Below are positions 24,376-32,911 of a stretch of DNA of 37,273 nt, one piece after another. Position 1 is the stretch's first letter; every line of letters starts with the position of its first letter. Source of the stretch: Trueperaceae bacterium (GTDB lineage Bacteria; Deinococcota; Deinococci; Deinococcales; Trueperaceae); NCBI GenBank assembly GCA_020431825.1, contig JAGQHN010000011.1, forward strand, positions 1 through 37,273. Direction: 5' to 3'. The notes beneath the pieces are model-generated. The model saw only the letters and a program-made list of their open reading frames with translations. It ran no database searches and was not told the origin of the DNA. Made by a program: the position numbers and the translations under genes.

Positions 24376-27102
24376 TTAAGCCTCATAAGGACTTAGTTTA
24401 TCAGCTTTGATACCCAAATCTTTGATGGCTTTTGCTACCCCTTTGCTGTCTAGCTCGCCTTCCTGGCTTAGGGCATACAGCGTTGCCAGCACAATATGCT
24501 TGGCATCGACCTCAAAGAAATCACGAAGTTCAGCTCTTGCCTCGCTACGTCCAAAACCATCAGTACCAAGACTGTAGAAAGGTTTGGGTAAATGACGCCC
24601 AAGGGCATCTGGCAAAATCTTCATATAGTCAGAAGCAGCTACAAATACACCCGGTTCATCTTTTAGCTGGCTGTAGACATAAGCAGTCCGGGGCGTTTCA
24701 TCAGGATGCAGGCGGTTCCAGCGGTCCGTTTGTAAGGCGTCAAAGTGCAGTTCCTTGTAACTGGTTATGCTCCAGACATCGGTGGCAACTTTGTAGTCGT
24801 TTTCCAGTATTTCTTGAGCCTTTAGCACTTCATTCATAATGGCACCACTACCAAAAAGCTGAGCTTTGAGCTTGCTGCGCTTTTTACTCGAGGGTTTAAA
24901 CTTATACATCCCTTTGAGCACGCCTTCTTTTAGAGCGTCATGCTCTAAGTGCTCAGGCAAAGCAGGTTGGGCGTAGTTGTCATTGCCAACAGTCAGGTAG
25001 TAGAAAAGATCTTCCTGCTCTTCATACATGCGCCGCATACCCTCACGAATAATAATCGCCATTTCATAGGCAAAACTTGGATCATAGGCCTTCAGGTTAG
25101 GTATCGGATAGGCCAGTAAGTGAGAGTGTCCGTCCTGGTGCTGTAAGCCTTCCCCGGCAAGGGTCGTACGGCCAGCAGTGGCACCCAGCATAAAGCCTTT
25201 AATACGCATATCGCCTGCCAACCATGCCAAATCGCCAATGCGCTGGAAACCAAACATCGAGTAGTAGATAAAGAAAGGAATGGTGTTAACACCGTGCGTG
25301 GCATAAGCCGAACCTGCTGCAATGAACGATGACATAGAGCCAGCTTCGGTAATACCCTCTTCTAAAATCTGACCATCTTTAGACTCTTTGTAGTAAAGAA
25401 GGTTTTCCTTATCTACGGGTTCGTAAAGCTGACCACGGGAAGAAAAAATACCAATTTGTCTGAAAAGGGCCTCCATACCAAAGGTACGCGCCTCATCAGG
25501 AATAATAGGCACCACTAATTTGCCCCAATTTTCATCGCGCAGGAGTTTACGCAAAATAGTTACAAAAACCATGGTGGTTGAAACCTCACGGTCTTCGGTT
25601 CCTAACATAAACTCTTCAAAGGTCTCTTCTGAAGGCGCTGCCAGAGGTTCTGCTTTAACCAGGCGCTGCGGCACAAAGCCACCCAGTTTTGCTCTTTGTT
25701 CAATCAGGTATTTGTACTCAGGGCTATCTTCTTCTGGTTTGTAAAAGGGAAACTTCCCAATATCTTCATCACTGATGGGAATGTCAAAGCGGTCACGGAA
25801 AGTTTTGAGCTCATCTTCATTGAGTTTTTTCTGCTGGTGCGTAACATTTTTACCTTCACCTGCTTCGCCCAGGCCATAACCCTTAACCGTCCGGGCAAGG
25901 ATAACTGTGGGCGAACCAGTATGGTCAAAGGCACGTTTATAGGCGGCATAGACTTTTATAGGGTCGTGACCACCGCGGTTAAGCTGCGCAATATCATCAA
26001 TTGTCCAGCCTTCAATAAGCTCTTTCAGTTCGGGAGTATTAAAGAAATTATCGCGTAGTTCTTCTGCTCCAAAAGCAGCGTAGCGCTGTGACTCACCGTC
26101 TACCAATTTGCTAAAGCGCTCTACCAGAATACCTTTGGTATCTTTTTCTAAAAGTTTATCCCACTGGTGATCCCAGCAAACTTTAATGACATTCCAGCCT
26201 GCCCCTCTAAAGGAAGCCTCGAGCTCCTGGATTATCTGACCATTGCCAAAAACGGGGCCGTCCAGACGCTGCAGGTTACAGTTGATTACCCAGATAAGGT
26301 TATCAAGTCGTTCACGCCCCGCCATGCGAATGGCACCCAGCGTTTCTGGCTCATCGGTTTCACCATCTCCCAGGAAAGCCCAAACTTTGGCACTGCCCTG
26401 TTCAACCAGCTTGCGATTGGTCAGATAACGGTTAAACCTTGCCTGATAAATCGACATAATGGGGCCAAGGCCCATAGAAACGGTCGGGAACTGCCAGAAA
26501 TTAGGCATGAGCCAGGGGTGCGGATAGCTGGATAAGCCTGGTTCATCCTGAAGTTCACGGCGGAAATTACGCAGGGCCTGCACAGGCAAACGGCGCTCTA
26601 CATAGCTACGCGCATAAATGCCCGGACTGGCATGCCCTTGAAAGTAGATCATGTCAGCATCAACACCTGCATCGGGGCCGCGGAAAAAGTGATTAAAACC
26701 AACTTCGTAAAGCGTAGCGGCAGAGGCGTAGGTTGAAATGTGACCACCTATGCCATCACTTAATTTGTTAGCACGAACCACCATCGCCATGGCATTCCAG
26801 CGAATCAGATTGCGTATCCGCTTTTCAAGCTCGAGGTTTCCCGGGTAATCAGGTTCTTCGTCTACTGGTATGGTATTGATATAGGGTGTTTGTGCAGTAA
26901 AGGGAATCCTGACGCCATGCAAGTAGGCATGCTCCTCGAGCCGCTCAAGTATCTCGTAAACACGCTCAGCTCCCCCAGAAGCTAAGACATAGTCAAGGGA
27001 CTCGAGCCACTCACGCATCTCGGTTTCGTTGAGTTTTTTAAGTTCCTGAGGCTCGAGTTGTGAGCGGTCACTGTTTAAAATTTCGTCTAAAACATCTGCC
27101 AT
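24376..27102 (-). CDS. aceE: Pyruvate dehydrogenase E1, homodimeric type
   Basis: 908 residues, thiamine-diphosphate-dependent; it decarboxylates pyruvate and acetylates the E2 lipoyl group. It is the single-chain alpha-homodimer E1 of E. coli type rather than the alpha/beta heterotetramer. The ThDP motif starts at [10 protein letters not shown] and ends at the [11 protein letters not shown] stretch; [12 protein letters not shown] lies near the N-terminal active site. The ATG is preceded by AAAGGGG. aceF follows on the same strand. The lpd (E3) gene is not in the window. Several CTCGAG copies cluster in the first 60 codons (26830, 26935, 27001, 27052). Confidence 0.96.
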   Translation of the reverse strand: MADVLDEILNSDRSQLEPQELKKLNETEMREWLESLDYVLASGGAERVYEILERLEEHAYLHGVRIPFTAQTPYINTIPVDEEPDYPGNLELEKRIRNLIRWNAMAMVVRANKLSDGIGGHISTYASAATLYEVGFNHFFRGPDAGVDADMIYFQGHASPGIYARSYVERRLPVQALRNFRRELQDEPGLSSYPHPWLMPNFWQFPTVSMGLGPIMSIYQARFNRYLTNRKLVEQGSAKVWAFLGDGETDEPETLGAIRMAGRERLDNLIWVINCNLQRLDGPVFGNGQIIQELEASFRGAGWNVIKVCWDHQWDKLLEKDTKGILVERFSKLVDGESQRYAAFGAEELRDNFFNTPELKELIEGWTIDDIAQLNRGGHDPIKVYAAYKRAFDHTGSPTVILARTVKGYGLGEAGEGKNVTHQQKKLNEDELKTFRDRFDIPISDEDIGKFPFYKPEEDSPEYKYLIEQRAKLGGFVPQRLVKAEPLAAPSEETFEEFMLGTEDREVSTTMVFVTILRKLLRDENWGKLVVPIIPDEARTFGMEALFRQIGIFSSRGQLYEPVDKENLLYYKESKDGQILEEGITEAGSMSSFIAAGSAYATHGVNTIPFFIYYSMFGFQRIGDLAWLAGDMRIKGFMLGATAGRTTLAGEGLQHQDGHSHLLAYPIPNLKAYDPSFAYEMAIIIREGMRRMYEEQEDLFYYLTVGNDNYAQPALPEHLEHDALKEGVLKGMYKFKPSSKKRSKLKAQLFGSGAIMNEVLKAQEILENDYKVATDVWSITSYKELHFDALQTDRWNRLHPDETPRTAYVYSQLKDEPGVFVAASDYMKILPDALGRHLPKPFYSLGTDGFGRSEARAELRDFFEVDAKHIVLATLYALSQEGELDSKGVAKAIKDLGIKADKLSPYEA

Positions 27103-27140
27103 TTAAGCAAACCCCTTTCTCGGTTTCCAACCTTTTCGGG

Positions 27141-27170
27141 TATAGATTGTAGGCATAAAACAAAAGTCAA
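27141..27170 (-). promoter_or_regulatory. Candidate aceE promoter
   Basis: On the minus strand TTGACT (27170-27165) lies upstream of TACAAT and TATACC-like boxes (about 27152-27141). The spacing to neither is ideal (13 or 20 bases). It would give a leader of about 30-40 nt carrying the AAAGGGG ribosome site. Confidence 0.35.
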
Positions 27171-27289
27171 GGCGAGTATCAAATCTATTTATTCTACGCC
27201 AGCTTAGACTTGAGTACAAACTTTACACCAAGTCCAAATCGTTGGCTAAAGCGCAATCCTCATGGTAGCGCAAAGGCTAGGCTTTAACT

Positions 27290-27736
27290 GTGTTTTTCCC
27301 AATAAACCTTGCCTCTACCCTGTTTATGACAGGACTCATCTGGTTTGTGCAAATTGTGCATTATCCGCTTATGGCCTCTGTACCCAAAGACGGCTTTCGC
27401 AACTATGAGCTTAGACACCGAAACCTGACTACCTATGTTGTACTGCTTCCTATGATGCTCGAGCTACTGAGCAGTTTTGTCCTCATCTTTTATTCTGAAG
27501 CTTTTATGAGCCGCTGGGAAACGGTTTTGGGTGCAAGCTTGGTAACACTGATCTGGTTTTCTACTGCTTTTTTGCAAGTACCTGCACATAGCGTTTTGGC
27601 ACAGGGATTTCGTCACAAAGAACATAGCCAGCTACTTAAAAGTAACTGGCTAAGAACGACATGCTGGACTTTAAGAAGCGCTTTGGTTTTAATCTGGCTC
27701 TCGAGGCTGTTAGCCCTTAACACTCCCCATAGTTAA
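27290..27736 (+). CDS. Four-helix membrane protein of unknown function
   Basis: 148 residues with four hydrophobic segments. Its motifs GLIWFVQIVHYPLM, TTYVVLLPMMLEL, FLQVPAHSVLAQGF and NWLRTTCWTLRSALVL I recognise as a conserved but unnamed bacterial membrane family. The start is a GTG at 27290; TAGGCT lies six bases upstream and could make it leaderless, but an ATG at 27326 is an alternative. Its last 27 bases overlap the end of the convergent ABC permease gene. No role is evident from its neighbours. Confidence 0.6.
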   Translation: MFFPINLASTLFMTGLIWFVQIVHYPLMASVPKDGFRNYELRHRNLTTYVVLLPMMLELLSSFVLIFYSEAFMSRWETVLGASLVTLIWFSTAFLQVPAHSVLAQGFRHKEHSQLLKSNWLRTTCWTLRSALVLIWLSRLLALNTPHS

Positions 27737-29656
27737 GCCTTCAACCAGGTAGCGCTGAGCATATATGTATACTGCCACCACCGGTATCGCCATGAGCAAT
27801 GAAGCCGACATGAGCTGCCCCCAGGGATAAACATCACCAAAGACCAGGAGTTGTAAGCCTACTGGCAAAGTCTTTAGGTTTTCACTGGTGATAAAGACAA
27901 ATGCAAAAAGAAACTCGTTCCAGGCGTTGGTAAAGGCAAAAAGCGTAACCGAAAGCAGAGCCGGCGCCGCTAATGGCAAAGTGATGCGCCAGAATGCCGT
28001 CAGGCGATTGGCGCCATCAATCAGGGCTGCCTCTTCTAACTCAACGGGAATTGAGCGAAAGTAGCCCAGCATAACCCAGGTAGCAAAGGGCAGTAAGAAG
28101 GTTGGATAGGTTGCAATAAGAGCAGCATAGGTATTAATAATACCTAGCGTTGTTAGGGTCTGATAGAGGGGAATAAAAAGCAGGGAAGCTGGCAAAAGAT
28201 AGGTAACCAATAAGAGCGTCGTCAGGGTACGAGCACCCAAGAACTTGAATCTGGCCAGCGCATAAGCGCCTAAAGCTGAAAGAATGACAGAAATTGCGGT
28301 ACTAGAGATCGCCACAATCAAAGTGTTTTTGAACCAGGTGATAAAAGACGTATCAAACAGGAGGGTCTTAATCTGTTCCAGCGTCCAGGGGCGAGGCCAA
28401 AAAATGGAGGTGAATTGCTGAATTTGCAAATCAGTTTTAAACGAAGTAATAAAAATCCAGTAAAAGGGAAAAAGTACAAAAATAAGCATGGGGGCGAGTA
28501 ACAGCAGCCTGACCCCAACCCCTATACGCTCACGCTGCGCCCGTTTCATCTTGGGGCGACCCGCCATGATGGCGCGACTTAAGGCATTAAAACCGTTCAC
28601 CAGCCACTCAAAGGGTAAGAGCACTAAATCAAGCAAGAGGCCAAAGGCTCGAGCAATCCCGTCTCCTATCCGTGAGAAAATGGTCTTTTTCTTGGCGGAA
28701 CGTTCGGCACTAGGGTCACCCAGCATAAAACGTGACAAAATCATAATGAAGATAGCCATGAGCGGCGCCATGCTAAACGCTGTTGCAATCCCGGGGCCAA
28801 AGCGCAACCCAATAATGGCTTTTTCATAGGCCAGAATCGAGTAGACCCTGGTAGCGCCACCTGGTCCACCCCCTGTTAACAGAAAGATAAGCCCGAAGGT
28901 GTTAAAGGTAGAAATAAAAGATAAGAGTAACGTTACCGCAATGACATATTGGAGGCCTGGCAGCGTGATGTGCCGAAAGCGCTGAACAACGTTAGCTCCA
29001 TCGACTTCAGCCGCTTCCACCAGTTCTTTAGGAATGGCCTTAAGACCTGCTAGCAACAAAATCGTATAAAACGGTATCCCCTTCCAGACATTTACGGCAA
29101 TCACACTGGGCAAGGCCAGATTGTTTTCGGCTAACCAGGCAACCGGCCTATTTATAATGCCAAGACCTTGCAAAATAGGATTCAAGCCCCCAAAGACTGG
29201 ATGATAAATACTGCGCCACGCCAGCGCCGTCACCACTTCCGGAGCAATCCAGGGTAAAAGCATAAGTCCTGTGAGCAAACCGCGCATAGGCAGGCGACTG
29301 TTTAAAATCAGAGCGATACTTAAACCAACAACAAATTTAACTGCCAGTGACCAGACGGTAAAGGAGATAGTATTGCGTAAAGAACTAATATAATCACTAT
29401 CACTAAATAGGCGAACATAATTTCTTAAACCGACAAATTGCTCTTTTCCGGTCATAAAAGAGCGAACCATCATACTGTCCCAAAGCGCACTAATAAATGG
29501 CCATAAAATGAGCCCCGCCATAAGGATGACCGTAGGTAATATAAAAGGCAAAGCGACTTTCCAGTCACGCCCTAGAAAAGAATCTATTCTTTTAGACATG
29601 GGCTTTTTAGACGCGGCAACGGGGGAAGTAATGGGTAAATTGCTCTGCTTATCCAT
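27710..29656 (-). CDS. Fused double ABC sugar permease (MalF-like plus MalG-like)
   Basis: 648 residues in one chain. Residues about 30-310 form a MalF/UgpA-type permease and about 385-648 a MalG/UgpE-type permease, joined by a roughly 60-residue linker that includes an amphipathic stretch. Each half keeps its own EAA loop for docking the ATPase: ELVEAAEVDGAN with RHITLPG, and ELEEAALIDGAN with RITLPL. These two subunits are normally separate genes. No ATP-binding subunit gene is in the window, so a shared MsmX/MalK-like ATPase elsewhere is probable. It follows the binding-protein gene but is separated from it by a terminator-like hairpin. I use the ATG at 29656; a TTG precedes it. Confidence 0.92.
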   Translation of the reverse strand: MDKQSNLPITSPVAASKKPMSKRIDSFLGRDWKVALPFILPTVILMAGLILWPFISALWDSMMVRSFMTGKEQFVGLRNYVRLFSDSDYISSLRNTISFTVWSLAVKFVVGLSIALILNSRLPMRGLLTGLMLLPWIAPEVVTALAWRSIYHPVFGGLNPILQGLGIINRPVAWLAENNLALPSVIAVNVWKGIPFYTILLLAGLKAIPKELVEAAEVDGANVVQRFRHITLPGLQYVIAVTLLLSFISTFNTFGLIFLLTGGGPGGATRVYSILAYEKAIIGLRFGPGIATAFSMAPLMAIFIMILSRFMLGDPSAERSAKKKTIFSRIGDGIARAFGLLLDLVLLPFEWLVNGFNALSRAIMAGRPKMKRAQRERIGVGVRLLLLAPMLIFVLFPFYWIFITSFKTDLQIQQFTSIFWPRPWTLEQIKTLLFDTSFITWFKNTLIVAISSTAISVILSALGAYALARFKFLGARTLTTLLLVTYLLPASLLFIPLYQTLTTLGIINTYAALIATYPTFLLPFATWVMLGYFRSIPVELEEAALIDGANRLTAFWRITLPLAAPALLSVTLFAFTNAWNEFLFAFVFITSENLKTLPVGLQLLVFGDVYPWGQLMSASLLMAIPVVAVYIYAQRYLVEGLTMGSVKG

Positions 29657-29702
29657 CAATCATCACTTTCATAAAAGATTGTTCTGCAAAATAAAATTAA
29701 AA

Positions 29703-29732
29703 ACTGCCGGGTACATAGGTGTACCCGGCAGT
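29703..29732 (-). terminator. Intercistronic hairpin between binding-protein and permease genes
   Basis: A perfect 13-bp stem (29703-29715 with 29720-29732) with a four-base loop, followed on the minus strand by TTTTTAATTTTATTTTG. It starts nine bases after the binding-protein stop. It probably terminates part of the transcripts or protects the upstream 3' end, so that the binding protein is made in excess over the permease, as in other sugar ABC operons. Confidence 0.85.
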
Positions 29733-29740
29733 CAAAACCC

Positions 29741-31117
29741 TTACTGCATTATGCCGCCTTCTTCAAAGATATCCACAATTTTTTTATGGGCATCTTTAAC
29801 GGCTTCTTCAGGAGTCATACGACCTGTTGTAATGTTAGCCATCATCTGGCTGGGAATGGATGCAGCCAAAACTGCATCTGCCGCAGCATTAGGTAGAGCA
29901 GGATGAGAAGTACCATTATAGATGATGGGGTTAAACAGAATCTCTTCAATCACTTTAAAATTCGGATCTGTATTTACTAAATCCTCAGTCCAAAGGTTTT
30001 TGTAAGCAGGTAAGAACAGTCCCCCACCTAATTGCACCATCGGAGTAAAAACTTCGGGGGTAAGCATATGCAAAATAAGCTCTTCTGCAGCTGCTCTATT
30101 TTTTGTTCCTTTAAAGATGGTCATCCAGGAATTAGCGCCTGACTCGAGCGCGTACCCTACTGGACCAACGCCAGCATGTAGCACAGCGGTGTTTTCAAAT
30201 ACAGGGTTACCATCTGCCTTGGCCTTGGCATAAACGCTAAAAGCATTTTGGGTTACAGCTACTGTCCCCGCTAAATACGCCTCGTTGTTACTTACATCTG
30301 TCCAGCTTTCAATACCAGGGGGCAACATGGGTTTGTATTTGTCGCTGGTATACGTTTCAGTCAACCATTCAACCGCAGCTAAGGTTTCAGGCGAATCAAA
30401 GTTGACTTTTAGGCCGGTCTCATCAGTAATACTCCCCCCAAAAGAGTGGATTATGTTCATGATAAAACCATGACCATCACCACTTTGATTGACCGTAACG
30501 CCCCAGCCCCACATTTGATTATCTGGATCAGATACTTCTAAAGCAGCTTCACGGCGACCGTCCCAGGTGGTCAGGTCATCCATGCTTATACCCTTAGCAT
30601 CAAAAACATCTTTACGAGCAAACCAGCCGGTTGCATTGCTAATAAAGGGCACAGCCCACCATTTACCATCTTGAACTGCATTGCGCTCTGCTGTTTGAGG
30701 AACGACTTCGCCGTACATGCTAACAGCTTGCTCTACAACATTCGTGACGTCTTCCACAAGGCCCAGGCCATATAACTGAGGAACACTTAAACTGTGATAA
30801 GCCAAATCTGGTGCATTGCCTGCCTGAACAGCCGCTAGCATTTTAGCCATGAAGTCGCCAAACATTTCCGGGTTTGCCGTAGAAATATCCAGTTGAATGC
30901 CTTTACTTGCAGCAAATTCTTCGACATCTGCCCTGAATAAATCTTGAACCTCACTAAAATATTCAGTACGATGAATAACTGTTAATTTGCCTTCGGCACC
31001 CTGAGGCAAATCTTGCTCCTGGGCATAAACAAGAATATTTCCTCCTGCAACGACAACAGCACTCGCGCCAGCAAGGGTCTTAAGAAATTCTCTTCGGTTG
31101 AGGTTTTTATCTTTCAT
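29741..31117 (-). CDS. Sugar ABC transporter substrate-binding protein, Tat-exported
   Basis: About 458 residues of the MalE/UgpB-like (family 1) extracellular binding type: a two-lobed fold with NAPDLAYHSLSVPQLYGLGL, KWWAVPFISNATGWFARKDV and AVTQNAFSVYAKAK. The N-terminus has a twin-arginine motif (NRREFLK) before a hydrophobic stretch ending VYAQ, so export is likely through Tat, after folding. I use the ATG at 31117, preceded by AAAGGA; a start 24 bases upstream lacks this site. It is first in a two-gene importer operon and is divergent from two acid-sugar dehydratases, which suggests a sugar acid or related carbohydrate as ligand. Confidence 0.9.
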   Translation of the reverse strand: MKDKNLNRREFLKTLAGASAVVVAGGNILVYAQEQDLPQGAEGKLTVIHRTEYFSEVQDLFRADVEEFAASKGIQLDISTANPEMFGDFMAKMLAAVQAGNAPDLAYHSLSVPQLYGLGLVEDVTNVVEQAVSMYGEVVPQTAERNAVQDGKWWAVPFISNATGWFARKDVFDAKGISMDDLTTWDGRREAALEVSDPDNQMWGWGVTVNQSGDGHGFIMNIIHSFGGSITDETGLKVNFDSPETLAAVEWLTETYTSDKYKPMLPPGIESWTDVSNNEAYLAGTVAVTQNAFSVYAKAKADGNPVFENTAVLHAGVGPVGYALESGANSWMTIFKGTKNRAAAEELILHMLTPEVFTPMVQLGGGLFLPAYKNLWTEDLVNTDPNFKVIEEILFNPIIYNGTSHPALPNAAADAVLAASIPSQMMANITTGRMTPEEAVKDAHKKIVDIFEEGGIMQ

Positions 31118-31206
31118 GAACGTCCTTTCTTTGAGAAACACTAAGGATGTATGACGAAATCACACTGCTCTTATCACTTAACAGCTATAAAAACCTCCCT
31201 CATTTC

Positions 31207-31231
31207 TTCGTTCCTAAGGTTCCAGAACGAA
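31207..31231. promoter_or_regulatory. Inverted repeat between importer and dehydratase genes, likely operator
   Basis: TTCGTTC (31207-31213) and GAACGAA (31225-31231) are perfect 7-base arms with an 11-base gap. It lies in the shared control region of the divergent importer and dehydratase genes, where a dimeric regulator such as a LacI or GntR protein would bind. No regulator gene is next to it. Confidence 0.45.
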
Positions 31232-31267
31232 TGCTCGCAAGCAAGACAAACCATGCTCGAGTCATAT

Positions 31268-31296
31268 TTGATTAAAGATGTCAGGTAGTATAAACT
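31268..31296 (+). promoter_or_regulatory. Candidate promoter of the first dehydratase gene
   Basis: TTGATT (31268-31273) and TAAACT (31291-31296) are spaced 17 bases. The leader would be about 115 nt and includes two TGATGAAA copies 12 bases apart (31330 and 31342), possible regulator sites. CTCGAG at 31256 lies just upstream. AGGAG precedes the ATG at 31420. Confidence 0.5.
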
Positions 31297-31419
31297 AAGC
31301 TTCTTTAGAAAGTCCAGTTTTTTGATTTTTGATGAAACCATTGATGAAATCGCTTTCAGGATTCGTTAAGTTTTGCTTTAGCTATTCCTTTAGGCCATGG
31401 TTTCCTGGCAGGAGTCCCT

Positions 31420-32676
31420 ATGAAGATACTTGAAATGCACGTTACCCCCATTGCTATAAGTGATCCTCCGCTGCTCAATGCAGCAGGACTTCATGCTCCT
31501 TATGCGCTAAGAACCATTGTCGAACTTGTGAGTGATGATGGGCTTTACGGTGTAGGTGAAGTTCCGGGTGGAGCAAGTATAACGGCCTGGCTCGAGCAGT
31601 GCCGCAGTCACCTGCTAGGTCAAGACCCTTTTCAACTCAATGCTATAGCAGAGACCTTAAAGACAAGACTTGGTGGCCGCATAAATCCCAGGCACCTTGC
31701 CCTTGTCCAGAGCGCTATTGAGGTCGCTTGTTTTGATCTGATGGGTAAAGCTGTAAATCGCCCGGTGGTTGATTTACTGGGCGGCAAAACCAGAGATCAG
31801 GTTGACTTTGCCGCTTATCTTTTTTACAAATATGAAGGTGTTGGAGGAGCATTAGGCTTTAAAACCCGGGACAATGCTCAAGGTTGGGGCGCAGCCAGAG
31901 GTGCCGAGGCACTTGATGCAAAAGGCATCGTAGACCAGGCCAAAGCCATGTGTGAAGCTTATGGCTTCAAATCACTCAAATTAAAAGGGGGAGTCTTCCC
32001 TCCAGAAGAAGAAGTCGAAGCGATGTTCGCGCTAAGTGATGCCTTTGGACCAGACACACCCCTTAGACTTGACCCCAATGCCATATGGTCTCTGGAAACG
32101 TCTATCACCTGGGGTAAACGGCTCGAGGGCGTACTCGAGTACTACGAAGACCCTGTTAGAACGCAGGAGGCTATGGCAGAACTGGCTAAAAACGTCAGCC
32201 TACCTCTTGCCACCAATATGTGCACCACATCGTTTGCAGATATACCCGGTGCTATGAAGCTGGGCTCGGAGGCCATCATTTTGAGTGATCATCATTACTG
32301 GGGTGGATTAAGGGCCACCCTAGATTTAGGTCGCATCTGCCAGACTTTCGGACGCGGGCTATCTATGCACTCAAACAGTCATGTCGGTATTTCTCTGGCA
32401 GCCATGGTTCATGTCGGTGCTGCCCTTCCCTACTTGAGCTACGCCTGCGATACGCACTATCCATGGCAGTATGAAGATGTTGTGACAAAGCCACTCGAGT
32501 TTATTGACGGCGCTATTAAAGTACCTGACAGTCCTGGTCTTGGGGTTGAGCTTGACCGCGACAGCCTCGCAGCATTGCATGAAACCTATAAAAACTGTGG
32601 CCTTGACGAACGCAATGATGAACTGGCTATGCAGGTCAAACAACCCGGCTGGCGTTTTGCGGCAACGCGCTGGTAA
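31420..32676 (+). CDS. Glucarate dehydratase-like enolase-superfamily enzyme
   Basis: 418 residues: an enolase-type capping domain (1-130) and a (beta/alpha)7-beta barrel. Active-site residues line up with glucarate dehydratase (GudD): Lys187 and Lys189 (SLKLKGG), metal ligands Asp218 (RLDPN), Glu243 (YYEDPV) and Asn266 (LATNM), and the Asp290-His317 dyad (ILSDHHYW, MHSNSHVG). Such enzymes dehydrate an aldarate to a keto-deoxy sugar acid. The spacing fits GudD, but substrate-recognition residues differ enough that another acid sugar is possible. It is divergent from the importer operon and followed 235 bases later by a second dehydratase. Confidence 0.85.
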   Translation: MKILEMHVTPIAISDPPLLNAAGLHAPYALRTIVELVSDDGLYGVGEVPGGASITAWLEQCRSHLLGQDPFQLNAIAETLKTRLGGRINPRHLALVQSAIEVACFDLMGKAVNRPVVDLLGGKTRDQVDFAAYLFYKYEGVGGALGFKTRDNAQGWGAARGAEALDAKGIVDQAKAMCEAYGFKSLKLKGGVFPPEEEVEAMFALSDAFGPDTPLRLDPNAIWSLETSITWGKRLEGVLEYYEDPVRTQEAMAELAKNVSLPLATNMCTTSFADIPGAMKLGSEAIILSDHHYWGGLRATLDLGRICQTFGRGLSMHSNSHVGISLAAMVHVGAALPYLSYACDTHYPWQYEDVVTKPLEFIDGAIKVPDSPGLGVELDRDSLAALHETYKNCGLDERNDELAMQVKQPGWRFAATRW

Positions 32677-32692
32677 CTGTTAAGGTGGTATT

Positions 32693-32727
32693 AGCCTGAC
32701 GATTAGGCGTAGTATCAGCCTGACGAT
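32693..32727 (+). repeat. Direct repeat of AGCCTGACGAT between the dehydratase genes
   Basis: AGCCTGACGAT occurs at 32693-32703 and 32717-32727, 24 bases apart. Each copy is framed by its own short inverted repeat (GCCT with AGGC; GTATC with GATAC). Further small inverted repeats follow (CACTA with TAGTG near 32800). It lies right after the first dehydratase stop and far upstream of the next promoter. It may be an operator pair or a weak terminator; no T-run follows. Confidence 0.5.
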
Positions 32728-32849
32728 ACCGCAATTCTCCTCCAGTTCGGCACTTTTCTAAGTACTTCACAAACACTTTCAGTTTGGGCTATACCACTAG
32801 CACTATTGGTAGTGTCCTTGAAAAGTATCAGAAAAATATTCCTGGGCAT

Positions 32850-32897
32850 TTGCGTATTCGCAGAGCTTTAGGTATAAAATAGTTTGACTATCAAACT
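32850..32897 (+). promoter_or_regulatory. Promoter and palindromic operator of the second dehydratase gene
   Basis: TTGCGT (32850-32855) and TATAAA (32873-32878) are spaced 17 bases. Immediately after comes a 17-base palindrome, AGTTTGACTATCAAACT (32881-32897), with perfect 7-base arms, lying over the expected transcription start. A repressor bound here would block initiation. TTAGGAG follows before the ATG at 32912. Confidence 0.65.
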
Positions 32898-32911
32898 TAT
32901 TTAGGAGCCTT

